From Calycina herbarum (taxonomy: Eukaryota; Ascomycota; Leotiomycetes; Helotiales; Pezizellaceae): DNA of 64,000 nucleotides. Every line of letters begins with the position of its first letter. Position 1 is the first letter of the stretch. A model generated the notes under the pieces. That model was not told the DNA's origin. It made no database searches and was given only the letters and a program-made list of their open reading frames with translations. The translations under genes were made by a program, and so were the position numbers. The stretch spans positions 248,001 through 312,000 of the forward strand of contig LLEY01000019.1 in assembly GCA_001414485.1 (NCBI GenBank), in the 5' to 3' direction. Positions 25,096-37,455 of the stretch are shown one piece after another.

Positions 25096-28000
25096 ATGCA
25101 AGCCGTTCTCAAAGGTACAGCTCAAAAAAAGGCAGAAGAGGCCATGTCTGGGGCCTTCTCTTCAAACAAGAAGATCGCTGACATGAAGCCTGATACCCAT
25201 GAAACATCTTCGAAAATTGCTCTTACCAGTGACTTTGGCGTAAAGCAAAGCACTCACGATGAGTGGTTATCTGCCAGCACAGGTGATCGACAAGGCCCTC
25301 AATTGTTGGAGGACAACTTCTCTCGAGAAAAGGTAAGCGCGACCCTTCTATTTCATTGCTTCAATTATTCTCAGACAATCGAGGTCATTGTTCAACGAGA
25401 CCAGGACAATTGAGAAATTGAGTTTTTAATTGTTTCAAACATTCTTGACATCGTCTCAAAAAGTAGTTTGTACAATAGTTTGTACAACTCAAACAGAACA
25501 GGCACAAGAGAACAATGAGCGAGTCTCTTTTACGAAAAATTCTCGAAGCTTTCCGAATGATCTACTGATGTACTTGTAGATTATGAAATTCGACCATGAG
25601 CGTATTCCCGAGCGGGTGGTTCACGCTCGTGGGGCTGGTGCTTTTGGAACGTTCAAGCTTTATGAAAGTGCAGATGTATGAAATCTAACAACGTGGTTTT
25701 GCCTTCGCTCATACCTTGTAGGACGTTACACATGCAGGCGTTCTTACAGATACCTCTCGAACAACACCAGTCTTCGTCCGCTTCTCTACTGTGTTAGGTT
25801 CACGAGGAAGTGCAGATACAGTCAGAGATGTTCGCGGATTTGCTGTTAAGTAAGCAATCTACCCTTCACCTCTACCCGGTTTTTTTGTCGTTGAGAAAAT
25901 AAAGCTAATTCTCCCAAGGTTCTATACTGAAGAAGGCAACTGGGATATCGTTGGGAACGATATTCCGGTTTTCTTTGTCCAAGATGCTATCAAGTTTCCC
26001 GACGTTATACATGCTGGAAGTAAGACTATGAATTTTCACATTAAAGAATTTCGCTTACTTTTCTCCCTAGAACCCGAGCCCGACAACGAGATTCCCCAAG
26101 CACAAACTGCTCATAATAATTTCTGGGATTTCCAATTTCTACATGAAGAAGCAACACATATGTTTATGTAAGTTTCCTTCTCCTGATACATTGTACTGAA
26201 AAATTAACGAAAGCTCGTTCATAATTCAGAATACTCAATACTAACCTCGAGATAGGTGGGCCATGAGTGATCGCGGTATTCCTCGATCATATAGAATGAT
26301 GCAAGGTTTCGGTGTGAATACATTTACCTTGACCAATAAAGAAGGAGTTCGATCATTCGTAAAGTTCCATTTCACACCAACCTTGGGAGTCCATTCCTTG
26401 GTCTGGGATGAAGCACTGAAGGTCAATCGCCATGCTCATTTGTAATGGTAATTACTAACGGTTGAAAAGTTGGCTGGCCAGGACCCGGACTTTCACCGCA
26501 AGGATCTTCATATTGCCATTGAGAGTGGTGCATATCCAACATGGAAATTTGGGATTCAAGTTTGCCCCGAGAACCGCCAGGACGAATTTGAATTCGACAT
26601 CCTCGACGCAACGAAAGTGTGGCCAGAAGAAGACCTTCCCGTGAGATATATCGGAGAACTGGAATTGAATCGAAACGTCGATGAATACTTTACACAAACG
26701 GAGCAATCAGCCTTTTGCACCGCCCATATTGTGCCAGGCATCGGATTCTCAGACGATCCGCTTCTTCAAGGCCGCAACTTCTCCTATTTCGACACTCAAC
26801 TATCTCGCTTAGGGGTTAACTGGCAAGAATTGCCCGTGAATCGACCAGTTTGCCCAGTTATGAATAATCATCGCGATGGTCAGATGCGACACAAGATCAC
26901 CAAGGGCAAAGTCAATTATTGGCCAAACCGACATGGAGATATTCCACCAGCCAAAGCCTCTGAGGGTGCTTATGTCGACTATCCCGAGAAAGGTTTGCAG
27001 CCTTTTCCCTTTGTTCTCCTTTTTGAACTTCTATCCTTCCTTGTCAGGAACAAGTTTTATCCTTATTCACTGCTCTCGGCTCCTGGTTAAAATGAGAAAA
27101 ACCTATGCTGATGTGTTGCAGTGGTGGCGATGAAACAGCGGCTTCATTCTGTCAAGTTCTCTGAACACTTCTCCCAGGCGCAACTATTCTGGAACTCCAT
27201 GTCAGCGGTTGAAAAATCGCACATTATCAATGCTCTAAGCTTTGAGCTCGATCACTGTGATGAACCAATTGTCTACGAGCGTATGGTGCAGCGATTTAGC
27301 GACATATCCTTAGATTTGGCTCAAGCAGTCGCTGAGAAGGTAGGGGGCCCAATTCCCACCAAAGAAGGACGGCCAAATCACGGAAAATCTTCCAAGGGGT
27401 TAAGTCAATTCGAGTTTACCCCCGAGAATATGGGACTACCGCCAACAATTGAATCCCGAATGATTGCAATAATCATCGCTGATGGTTTCAACCTATCAGA
27501 GTATGAAGCTGTCAAAGGTGCTTTGACCGCCGCTGGAGCTCTCCCGTTTACTATTGGTCCCAAGCGACAACCCGTCAAGAGCTCCAGTGGAAAGAGTGTT
27601 AGTCCTGATCATCATTTTGAAGGAATGAGGAGTACCATGTTTGACTCGCTTTACATCCCCGGTGGCAAACATGTTTCTACTCTCTTGACCCAAGGAAGAG
27701 TCGTTCATTGGGTCAGGGAAGCCTTCGGGCATTGCAAGCCAATCGGCGGCTCGGGTAGGTTCTTCACTTCCATTCTCTTGAGTTTTGCTAGCATCAAGGC
27801 ACTTTCCTGGTTCATTTTCATTTTCAAAGCAGTTTCCCCCTATTTTACTTGTTTCGGGGACCAGAAAGTAGTTTTATACTCTCGAAATATCTCCCATCAC
27901 TCTTGTCGAAGAAGCATACTGACTCTGAGATTCTGTAGGTGAGGGTGTTAAGCTCGTGAAAGCTGCATGTGAAGTCGGAGATATGGCATTTAGTTTGAAT

Positions 28001-28186
28001 TCCGAAGTTGTTGAGTCATATGGCGTTGTGACGGCTGGGGGTGTCGGCTCTGGGTCCACTCTGGGAAAGAAGTTGAATATGGTCAAAGGCGCGAAGAACT
28101 TTTTGGATGCTTATGCGTTCCAGATCTCGCAACACCGAAATTTCCAACGAGAGCTTGATGGATTGACAACCATGGCAGCCTTTTAG
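25096..28186 (+). CDS. Large-subunit (clade 2) catalase with C-terminal DJ-1/PfpI-like domain
   Basis: Heme enzyme converting hydrogen peroxide to water and oxygen. Nine exons: 25096-25332, 25580-25675, 25722-25849, 25919-26019, 26071-26167, 26256-26421, 26470-26992, 27122-27754 and 27939-28186; 2229 bp, 742 residues, the normal size for the large clade. The distal catalytic His is residue 94 ([13 protein letters not shown]) and the distal Asn is 167 ([11 protein letters not shown]). The proximal heme Tyr is about 381 ([15 protein letters not shown]). The flavodoxin/DJ-1-like extension runs from about 560 ([20 protein letters not shown]) to the end. There is no signal peptide, so it resembles the intracellular, often spore-associated catalases rather than the secreted ones; that is inference. 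All splice junctions keep phase. Confidence 0.95.
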
Positions 28187-28497
28187 GAATTCATCATTCA
28201 TTGCTTGCGAAGATTGGATAGCTTAAATAGGGAATCCTTCTCTTTCCCACCCGTTTAGACACCATGTGTTTTGATTTCGGTTATGGGGTGGGCTTTGGAG
28301 ATTGTAATCTATTTCTCAATTCCATTGCCTCTTTACCCTCCTGGAAAGAAACCTCTCTCACGATGGACAACTAAATGTTGTTCTCTAACTTTGTAGAATA
28401 ATTCAAAATATTAACCAGCAGTTTAGGACAATTGAAGTCAATTGTTTTAACCATCTAGATAAATTCTAAGCTATTCCAAATGTTTCGAATTGGATTA
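28187..28497. other. Catalase 3' flank up to transposon end
   Basis: About 310 bp of 3' UTR and flank. The sequence is ordinary up to the TA at 28496-28497, the target duplication of the adjacent transposon. Confidence 0.5.
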
Positions 28498-28612
28498 CAG
28501 TCAGTTGCGAGTTAAGCTTGAATTTGCCCACTTTTTTTATAATCCGAGCGTTTTGCGTACCGTAATCGTGCCTAGGAGGCTGTATAGAAAATTAGCTAAA
28601 TAACCACTTATT
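28498..28612 (+). repeat. Left terminal inverted repeat of the Tc1/mariner element
   Basis: 115 bp matching the reverse complement of 39284-39398 with only a handful of substitutions. Shared landmarks: CAGTCAGTTGCGAGTTAAGC at the outer end, AATCCGAGCG in the middle, and TTAGCTAAATAACCACTTAT at the inner end. Unlike the interior it keeps many CpA and TpG dinucleotides. Confidence 0.93.
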
Positions 28613-28689
28613 CGATTGATACTACTGTACGTGTAATATTAAGGCTTTTAAAGATATATCCTAATCCTTCTATATATGTAGTTCTACTA

Positions 28690-29620
28690 TAGCACCTCAA
28701 ATTAATCCCGATCGTCGCGTTACGATTAAAATAGCGATTCGAGCTAGGGTAAGGTATAATAATACTAACTTTGTAGAGATAGCTAGAGAGTTGAAATATA
28801 GTAGTATATCTATACGTAATATTAAACAAGAGCTTTTAGTAGAAATAGCTCTTACTCCTTATCCTCGTTATAAAGCTAAACTAGGAACTATAACTGCCTA
28901 GAATACTATAGTAGAGGCGTTTGTTTAAGAGCTCCTAGTACGAGATAATAAGCTTATAGTAGATAAGGTAGCAGATTATATATATAACGTATTCGATCTT
29001 TAGCTCTCGAAGTAGTAGATTTATAGGATATATAAGAGTATAGAGATATTATATAAGAAGTTAGACTACTTTATAAGTTAGTAGGATCTTTAATTAATAT
29101 AAGTATAGAGAGATAAATCAGCTAAGTAGAAGAGAAAGAGACTTATATTCCTTAACGAATCTACCTCTAATAAGGCTACTAGTGTATAACGATATAGATA
29201 GGTGTTAATTAGAATAAGAGCGTACTCTAAGAGGTAGTTAAAGTAATCGAGAGTTTAGAGCGTATTACTAGTATATATACTTAATAGATAGCTATTACTT
29301 ATTATATTCTAGAGAGCGATTATAGCTAAGATATTTAAGAAGTAGTTAGAAGAAGATATTCTACTATAGTATAATAGAGCGCCTAGTAATTAAGATATAA
29401 TTATAATAGATAATTACTTTATCTACTAAAGTCTATAAGTAGTAGAGATATATAAGAAGAGAGAGGTAATAGTAGAGTACTTACTACTATATTATTCTTA
29501 ATTTAATTCTATTAAATCGAGCTTTAAAGATCTTAAGACCTCTATCCGCTGATACTATAAATAAGTGTATATCTCTCTCGATTATAATAGCTTTAAAGGC
29601 TTTTTATAAGAGTAAATACT
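28690..29620 (+). pseudogene. RIP-inactivated Tc1/mariner (IS630-type) DDE transposase
   Basis: Reading across the RIP stops in one frame gives a helix-turn-helix region (FVEIARELKYSSISIRNIK) near 28770-28830 and the first catalytic block LNESTS near 29150, where the first Asp has become Asn (GAC to AAC, a RIP-type change). Next come IRAYSKR and VYTQQIAITY, and near 29470-29560 a VIVEYLLLYYS then IKSSFKDLKTSIRRYYK-like segment. That last segment is the decayed form of the LPPYSPDLNPIE block of Tc1/mariner transposases. About ten or more TAG/TAA codons replace CAG/CAA. It cannot be expressed as a full protein. Boundaries are approximate. Confidence 0.8.
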
Positions 29621-31061
29621 ATATATAGGTAAAGAAGAGAGCGTAAAAAAGAGAGCTAAGAAGTACTTTAAAAATTACTTTTATAATATTAAATAGATTA
29701 TATTATATATAATTAATTTAAAGGATTATATCTAAACTATATTACTTTAAGCTACTTCTTCTTCTATAAATATCTACTCCTCTTATATACTCTCTACTAA
29801 GTGTAACTGTTCTAAAGGTTACTATTAGGATTAAAGCTATTATTATATTAATTTAAGAAGAGTAGAAGGTATATAAGTACTCTATAATCGTCTCTAAGAA
29901 GCTTATATATATAATCGAAGTAAGGAGTCGTTCTTTTAAGAAAGCTATAGAATATATAATCTCTAATACCTGAGATAATAGTAGAACGCTCTCTAATACC
30001 TTCTACACGTATATCTACTATCTTATACTAATATTTAATATTATATATAGGTTTTTCAAGGTATAAGAAGTAAAGGTAAGTATAATCGTTTTACTCTTAT
30101 AAAATTAGTATAAAAGAGAAACTAGATAATAAAGTAAATATATAAATAATAAAAGTATCTCTCTCTTAAACTATGCTCTTAAAACGTCTATCGAAGCTTA
30201 TATTTAGTATATATTCGTTAATATCTAATATTATTAATTTAGTAGTTTTTTATATATAGCGATAAGGCTCTGTAGGCGCTAAACCTAATTAGGCTATAGC
30301 TTTATAATACTAAACTCTTTTAGTAAATTTTAAATATTAAACTACTATACTCTTACTAGACGTTCTAATAACTTAAAATCTTTAAAAAATTATAATAAAT
30401 ATATTATTTATTAAAATAAGCTAGTTCCTTCTTTATAAGCATAAATAACACTATAAAGAATCGATATTATAAGTTAAAAAATTAATTACAATTATTAAAA
30501 ATTTCTCGATTCTTCTCTCTCTCTAGTATAGGCCTTCTAAATTACATCTATAAGATCTTATATATTCTTATTCTTATTCTTATTCTTATTCTTACTTCTA
30601 CTACTACTTATATTACTTTTAAGATTAATAATCGTCTCTCTTTTATACTCTTAGACGTTCTTTAGAGACTTTTAAAAGAGCTCTTTTTAGGTCTCTTTTT
30701 AAGACTCGTCTTAGAGCTCGTCTTAAGGCTTTTATATAAATCTATCCTCTTTATATACTCTCTTAAAAGTACTAATATCCTTAGATAACGTCTTCTATAT
30801 ACTAAGAACGATATCTAAATATACTAATTCTACTATATTTAATTTACGAAAGTCTTTAAAGCTTAGGAATTGTTTCTAAGCTACTCGGATATAATCGTTA
30901 TATATCTAAATACTAAATTAAGAAAGATTATATATACCTTTATACTATATCTAAAACATATACTATAATTCTACTATAGATCTTACTTTATACTTATTAT
31001 AATCTATAACACTCGAGAGACGATAGAAGAGAGCTATAGGTTACTTAAATAGTATTATAAG
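29621..31061. other. RIP-degraded transposon interior, content not assigned
   Basis: About 1.4 kb between the transposase relic and the gypsy insertion. Very AT-rich and TA-rich with no CpA; no frame gives a recognisable domain. A (TTATTC)n run of five to six units lies at about 30567-30596. It could be the rest of a second transposon gene or an older nested fragment. Confidence 0.5.
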
Positions 31062-31293
31062 TGTTACGATCTATAACTGAAGACAAAGGCACAAGAGTAT
31101 ATATATATATATTTGAGAATTTAAAGCTACAGTTCTAAGAACGAGGGAATATAGAATATATACTCTACGAAAAAGGGGTATTCCTACTAACTATAAAGAG
31201 CCTTTAATCTCGTTATAAATCCGTCTAAGTATTACGGCTCTGACGGTTACGTATAAGACCGAGAATTACGTATTATAGACTAGCGCTGTAATA
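31062..31293 (-). repeat. 3' LTR of the gypsy element
   Basis: 232 bp beginning TGTTACGATC and ending GCGCTGTAATA on the plus strand. Matches 36863-37096 along its full length. The differences are largely C-to-T or G-to-A, with this copy the more mutated one. Confidence 0.92.
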
Positions 31294-34200
31294 TTACCCC
31301 CTCTTTTGGAAAAAGCTTGTCCGTAAGCTTTGTATTACAACTAAATCGTCTGTTAGATAATTATAATCGTCTATTCCGTCTTCCTACGCTTATATCTAGC
31401 TTTGTAAAGCCCTTAGCGGACTAGCGCGGGCTAGATTAGCAAGGTGAAAATCGTATAATTTGTATAGGTAATACTTAAAATTCGAGGCTAGATACTACTA
31501 TAGATTAAGGTTATAGCCTAACTATTAAACCCTATATTAGAGCTTTCTACGAACTGCCTTTATAGCTAAGACTTCTTCTACTTCCTACTCTTCTTAATCT
31601 ATAACCTATATTAGCGAGGGTGGTTCGTTTACCTATCTAGGTAACGGATCTATAGCAGCCTTATAGAGCAGTGACAGGTGGAATATAGGGTGTATACGGA
31701 AGTGGTCTAGTAGTTCGAGCTGGAAAGAGTATTCTTCGTAGGCTGTAATCCGGAACGGACCCTTGTTTTGTCTATCTAGCTTATAGCTTAGCCGGTCTAT
31801 CTTCTAATTACAAGTCGATACTTAAACAAAGTCGTCTACGTCAAAGTCTACTACTCTTCGAATCCGGTTCGCGGACCTTGTATAGCGGTCTTATGCTTTA
31901 CTAACTAATTCCTTTGCTATAGTCTAAGTGTCGTATATTCTCTATACAAGTGCCTCTGTATCGGTCTAGTTAAGCTATTCGTAGACTGTTATAGATTTAT
32001 CTAGACAGTTCTAATCAAAGGACGTAGTAGCTACGTATCTGTTAATTACTTTAAAGAGCGAGAGCCTACCTAGACTCTTATATAGAAGCGTAAGCTAAGC
32101 ATAGTCTAGAATAGGGACAAGTTCGCTCTAGTTATCCTAATAGTAACTAACAAAAGGCTATAGGCGTTGATTAATCTATTGGTTTATGATTTCGGTTTAT
32201 CTATTAGTTTATAGGTAGAAAGTAGTAGATAGCCTAAGCTTTATACTAAGGATTCTATAGAATTTAGACTAGAAAGAAGAAATAAACTATAGTCTACAGT
32301 CTAAAACAATACTTTATAGATAGCTATAGGTTTAATAGATCTACGTAATATATATTCGAGCTATATCTCAGACTATAACTGTCCTTAGATAGGGGATCGA
32401 GACCGATTACTTAGTTAGGCGATCTATAACTACTTATAAGGTATCGTAACCTTGTTTATTAGTAGGGAAAGACTTATAGTCTATAGTAATATGTTACTAG
32501 AGACGTTCTAGAACTAGTAATAGATGTAAAAACCTAGGTTTATAGTCGCGAGGAACTATAGTACGTCGATAGTCTCTGTAGTTACTAATATAGGTTTCTA
32601 TAGACGTCTGTAAACCTTTCCACTAGTATCTATAGGCGAGGATAGCTACCGTCTTTATCCGTCTAGGGTGAGCCGTAGATACTTATACGTGAGCCTCACA
32701 GATTAGGTCCGTCTGTAAAGTACCTTAATTAGGAACTACGAGTCTCTTTTACTAAAGAAGTAAGCCGTTCTCTATTGTCTAGTTTTAGTACCCGTGGGTA
32801 GCTTTCGTTTAGTCGTCTTCTAAGTCTAAAGAGTTATAGTTAGTAGTAAGTAACTAGTCGACAAGGTTAAGCAAGGGTTCTAAGGTAACTAGGGCTAACG
32901 TTATAGGAGGTTCTAATCGAGTAGTAATACGTAGATCTAACTAATTAAACGTAAGGTTTATTATCTTATAGACGCTTTTAGGTCGTTTTGTAGGTTAACG
33001 TCTTAGTCTCAGCGTGTTAGCGTATCCGTTTTCTCGTTCTACTTACTAGATCGAAATATAATTATAAAATAGAACTCTAATAGAAACTCTGCCTATCTCG
33101 CTTACTACTAGTTTAAGGTTTTAGAGGTTATAAAGTACTCTAAAGCCTTATAATCGGTGAAGACCTTAATCTAAGAGCTAGTCTAAGCAAGATCTGCTCG
33201 CTATTGTTCAAAAGAGCGTATAATAGCTAATATCTCCTTATTATAGATTTGGTAGTTTAGCTCGACAGAGTTCATCGTCTTCGAGAAGTAGTCTATAAGT
33301 CTCTACAGTTCGGTTTCAGATATATGTTATAATATTATAGCTATAACTACTCTATTAGAAACGTTAGTCTTAACTATAGTCTCTAAATCGGCTATAAAGT
33401 AGTATAAGAGAGAGGTAGTAACTAAGGCTTCTTTTAATATATTAAAAGCCTTCTTATATTCTAAGTTAAACTTAAACAGCACTTCCTTACTTATAAGATA
33501 GTTTAGTAGACAAGTAATCCGTCTATAATCTTAAATAAAACGTTAATAGAAGTTATAAAAACCTAGGAAGAACTAGATACCCTTAACAGTACTAGGATAT
33601 TTCTAGGAAACGATTACTAAGATCTTCTCTAGATCGACTTCGATTCTATTTATAAAGATAATAAAACTAAGGTACTTCGTATAAGTAACGTAGAACTCTA
33701 TCTTCTTAATATCTACTTATAGCCTAGCTTTATAGAGCTGTTCTAAGACCTTATAGACGTGTTTAACGTGTTCGAGCTTATTATTAGAGTATATAAGAAT
33801 ATTATTAAGGTAAGCTATATAAAAGTTATTAAGATATTCTATAAGAACGCTATTTATATACCTCTAGTATATAACAGGGCCGTTGGTTAAGCCGAAAGGC
33901 AACACCTTATATTTGAACGTGTTATAACAGGTCTGAAAGGTTATAAGTTCTTCTAACTCTAGTTCTATACGTATATAGTTGAAAGCTTAACGAATGTCGA
34001 GCTTTGTAAGGATTTTAACACTAGTGATTCGTGTAAGAGTTTCGTCGATTAGTAGAAGAGGGTACTGGTCCTTACGAGTAAGGTTATTAAGTTTCTAGTA
34101 GTCGATATAGAGCTGTAAGCTTCTGTTAGACTTCTTTATAAACAGTACTAGAAAGGCGAAAGAGACATAGCTAGGAATAATAAACCTTTTATTAAGGTTA

Positions 34201-36862
34201 TTAAGGATATACTACTTTATAGCTAGAAGTTCTTTAGTTATTATCTTATATAATAGGCTATATAATAGGGTATTCAGACCTATAAGTTCGATCTAGTAGT
34301 CGACTTAGTTTTATAGCAGAGGAAGCTTATCTAAAGCTCTCTTTGAAAAGACATTCTTAAAGTCTATATATTCCTAACAAACGTTCTATTCTACTAGTTG
34401 TTTATCTAAAGCGTAATCTACTAAAGAGAGCTCTATACGTAACCTATTTATAAGAGTATAGTCGATCTCTTATAAGCTAGTAGAGAAGACTTTATTATCG
34501 TGCTTTTAAAGGTTAAGTTTAAAAGCAGTAGCTCTAATATAATAGATATTAATAGCGAAGTCTTTTATAGGTTTATAGATGTCTGTAAGCGAGCTTATAG
34601 CCGCTTTATAGTCTATAACTAAACGTTTTCTTAAGGAGAATCGACGACGTTATTAGCGGTTAAGAATAAGGACCTATATTCTATTCTAGGCAGAGACAAG
34701 GTCTTACTAAAAGCTTTTATCTAGAATTTCCTTAAGAGTAACTAGTAGCGGGGTTTGGCGCTAGCTTCGAGGTAGTATTAAATAGATTAATATAGGTTCC
34801 TTTATAGTATTTTAGCAAAGGTCGCGGTTCTCTATATCCTCTTAAGCCTGGAGGTCTAGTAGAGAGATAGTTATCGATTCTCTAATAATAGGTACTAAGT
34901 AATCGAATCGACGAACTAGGGGGAGGGATTCTAGCTACTTAATCTTACAGCTATAGACTACTAACTTTACGTTTACGTTTATAAGCTATTAACAGCTGAT
35001 AATAATATCATATCTACTAATATTAGTAATTAGAAAGAGCGTATTAGTAAACTATCGTCTATCGATACTTAGTATTAAGCGAATAACGTAAGTAATCGCT
35101 AGTCCTTTATATCTATTAAACTCTATAATTAATATTATATATAACAGCTTTTCCGTAGCCTATCTACAATATTAACTTAACTAGTCGGCTAAAGCTGTGT
35201 TAATAAATAGCTATCTATTCGCTCTAGTATTAATAAGTCTAGTAGTATTAAAAGCATATCTATTCTTAATTAAAGTATATATAGTTATAAAAGCCTTTCC
35301 GCCTATTATACGACTTAGATTAAGAGGTTAAGATCTAAGTTTGTTTTACTCTAAAGAGGAGACTTGCTTTAGAGCTATTCTTTTCCCGAGTCCTTATAGA
35401 CGAGTTCCTTATTAGCCGATTCTTCTCTAGACGCTTATAGTCTATAGGAGTCCGTAAGCGAGTTTTCAGCGTCTTCTAATAGCTTAATAGCTGTAGAGAG
35501 TTTTTAAGAAAGAGGGTATTTACTAGCGTAGTGCTTAGGTTCATTACAATTATAACAGATAACGTCTACTATATCCCGAACAGGAGTCGTACTCTTACGA
35601 GTAAGCAAAGGAGTCTTACGGTCCGTAACTGGAGAGTAACAGACCGGGTTTTAGGTTAGCAGATAACTAATAACAGTACGTAGAGCCGGAAGTTAGTAAG
35701 TTAATCTATAGCCGGTAGAGAAACCTCTTATAGGTAGGCAGCGGTTATAGCGAGCTGTGAGGCGTTCCTTAATAGTTACTCTGTCTTAATAGACAGAGTA
35801 ATAGCAGTTATATAACTAGTTAAAGGTTACTAGAGTGATTCAGACTAGCGAGATACTTACTTAGAGAGCTAGCGTAAGCTTCTAGTATAAATCTTCGGAC
35901 CACTTACTTAACAGGATATAAGCCTTAGTCGTAAAGCTTAAGAAGGTTGCTTTAAACATAGCAAAAGTCTTGTCCTCTTATATCAAGAGTTTATAGAAAA
36001 CCTTACAGGCCTCTATAGCTTCGTTACTATCTACGAACAAGGTATCTAGATATATAAGTATATCTATAACGTCTATAAATAAGGTAGGAGAACCGAAATC
36101 TATCTATGGTTCTAGGTGCTCTTATACTACGCCGGAAGTAGCTATAAAGACGAAGGTAAGTTTGTCTTATTCGTCCTCGAAGAGGTTCTTTCTTATTTTA
36201 CTAGCTAGGATAATCCGCCAGGCCTTATATAATAGAGAGATACTATTCTTAAGTTTCTCGCTATCTTAGAACTTACGAGCAGAATTGTTAGAACTAAATC
36301 AGGAACAGGAGGAGTCGGTAGTAGCCTCTTAGAGGGCTTACGTATACTCACAGCTCGGGAGAGGGTTGTCAAGGTGGTTTATAAGCAACGGGGTTTAGTA
36401 GAGTTGTACACGTAAAGAGAGGATTTCAGCCCGTAAACGAACGTTTTCGTCCGTAGGAGGCTCGCTTATCACAGGAGAGGCAGGCAAGGGAGGGGCGACT
36501 CCAGAGGTGTTATCCGGTTATTAAGGCTCGGTTCGAGACGAGCTAGTAGGTATCTTCCCTTTTCCACCACGACCACTTCGAGTGTCGGCTATTATATTAT
36601 CAGAAAGGAAGGAGAAGAAGGTAGAGAGAGGTTATAAAAAGGTTATACAGGCTGTTACAGGCGTGTCTTTCAAAGAGATAAGTCGTTACAGACGCAGAGA
36701 TGCTCGAGGGATCCGTTTAGAGGAAGAGGGGCCGTTATAGACAGAGGAGGAGGGTCGTAATCACACTATTACAAGTGTAAGATCTTCTAGCTATTATAAG
36801 CGTAGAATCCGGTCGATATTATAATCCTTCGTAGAGAGTAAAAAGAGTTAAGCTTTAAATAA

Positions 36863-37096
36863 TATCACGATCTATAACTAAAGGCAAAGGTATAAGAGTA
36901 TATATATATATATATTCGAGAATTTAAAGCTACAGTTCTAAGAACGAGGGAATACGGAATATATACCCTACGAAAAAGAGGTATTCCTACTAACTATAAA
37001 GAGCTTTTAATCTCGTCATAAATCCGTCTAAGCGTTGCGGCTCTGACGGTCACGTGTAGGACCGAGAATCACGTGTTACGGACCAGCGCCGTAATA
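36863..37096 (-). repeat. 5' LTR of the gypsy element
   Basis: 234 bp beginning TATCACGATC and ending GCGCCGTAATA on the plus strand. It retains CACGTG and TCACGTG motifs in its right part that are TACGTA-like in the other copy. It is directly followed by the ATAAG target duplication. Confidence 0.92.
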
Positions 37097-37455
37097 ATAA
37101 GTAGTAGAAGAGAGTATAGAAGTATAGGCTTCTTAATAGCGTTAACTCTTAAATTATCTCTAGTAGCTACTAGGGAATTTAAGTATACGTTTAAAGATAT
37201 ACTATATCCTCTACTTATATATACTAGTAGAAGTGCTATTATATCTCTCTTTATCTCTTCTTTTTTATTCGTATATATTAAATTTAAAATAATAAATATA
37301 GAAGGAGTAGTTGTTAATCCCTAGCCTCTATATACCCTCTTCGCTTATAACTTTATATCTAAATACCTTATTATATAGTAATTAAGAGTAGTAGGTTATA
37401 TATAGCATGTTCTAGAGAAGTTAGTATATATATCTTTAGTATATCTAAAGTTCTT

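Larger units (their letters stand above)
31062..37096 (-). mobile_element. Ty3/gypsy LTR retrotransposon with chromodomain, RIP-degraded
   Basis: 6.0-kb element, target duplication ATAAG on both sides (31057-31061 and 37097-37101). LTRs are at 31062-31293 and 36863-37096. It reads on the minus strand: a polypurine tract (AAAAGAGGGGG on minus, about 31296-31306) sits beside the left, hence 3', LTR. Decayed domains in pol order from right to left: gag zinc knuckle CYNCNEPKHYA near 35540-35580 with its last Cys changed to Tyr; protease LINTRAN near 35220 (LIDTGA type); reverse transcriptase about 34260-33700 (YPLLLIDETLTRI, VLPFGLTNGP, YLNNILIYSNN for YLDD); RNase H to about 33000; integrase about 32900-31900; and a chromodomain-like tail at about 31680-31480 (EVEEVLAIKAVRRKL). 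Order and chromodomain place it in the gypsy/chromovirus group. The 36.3-36.8 kb gag part is less RIPped. Confidence 0.9.
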
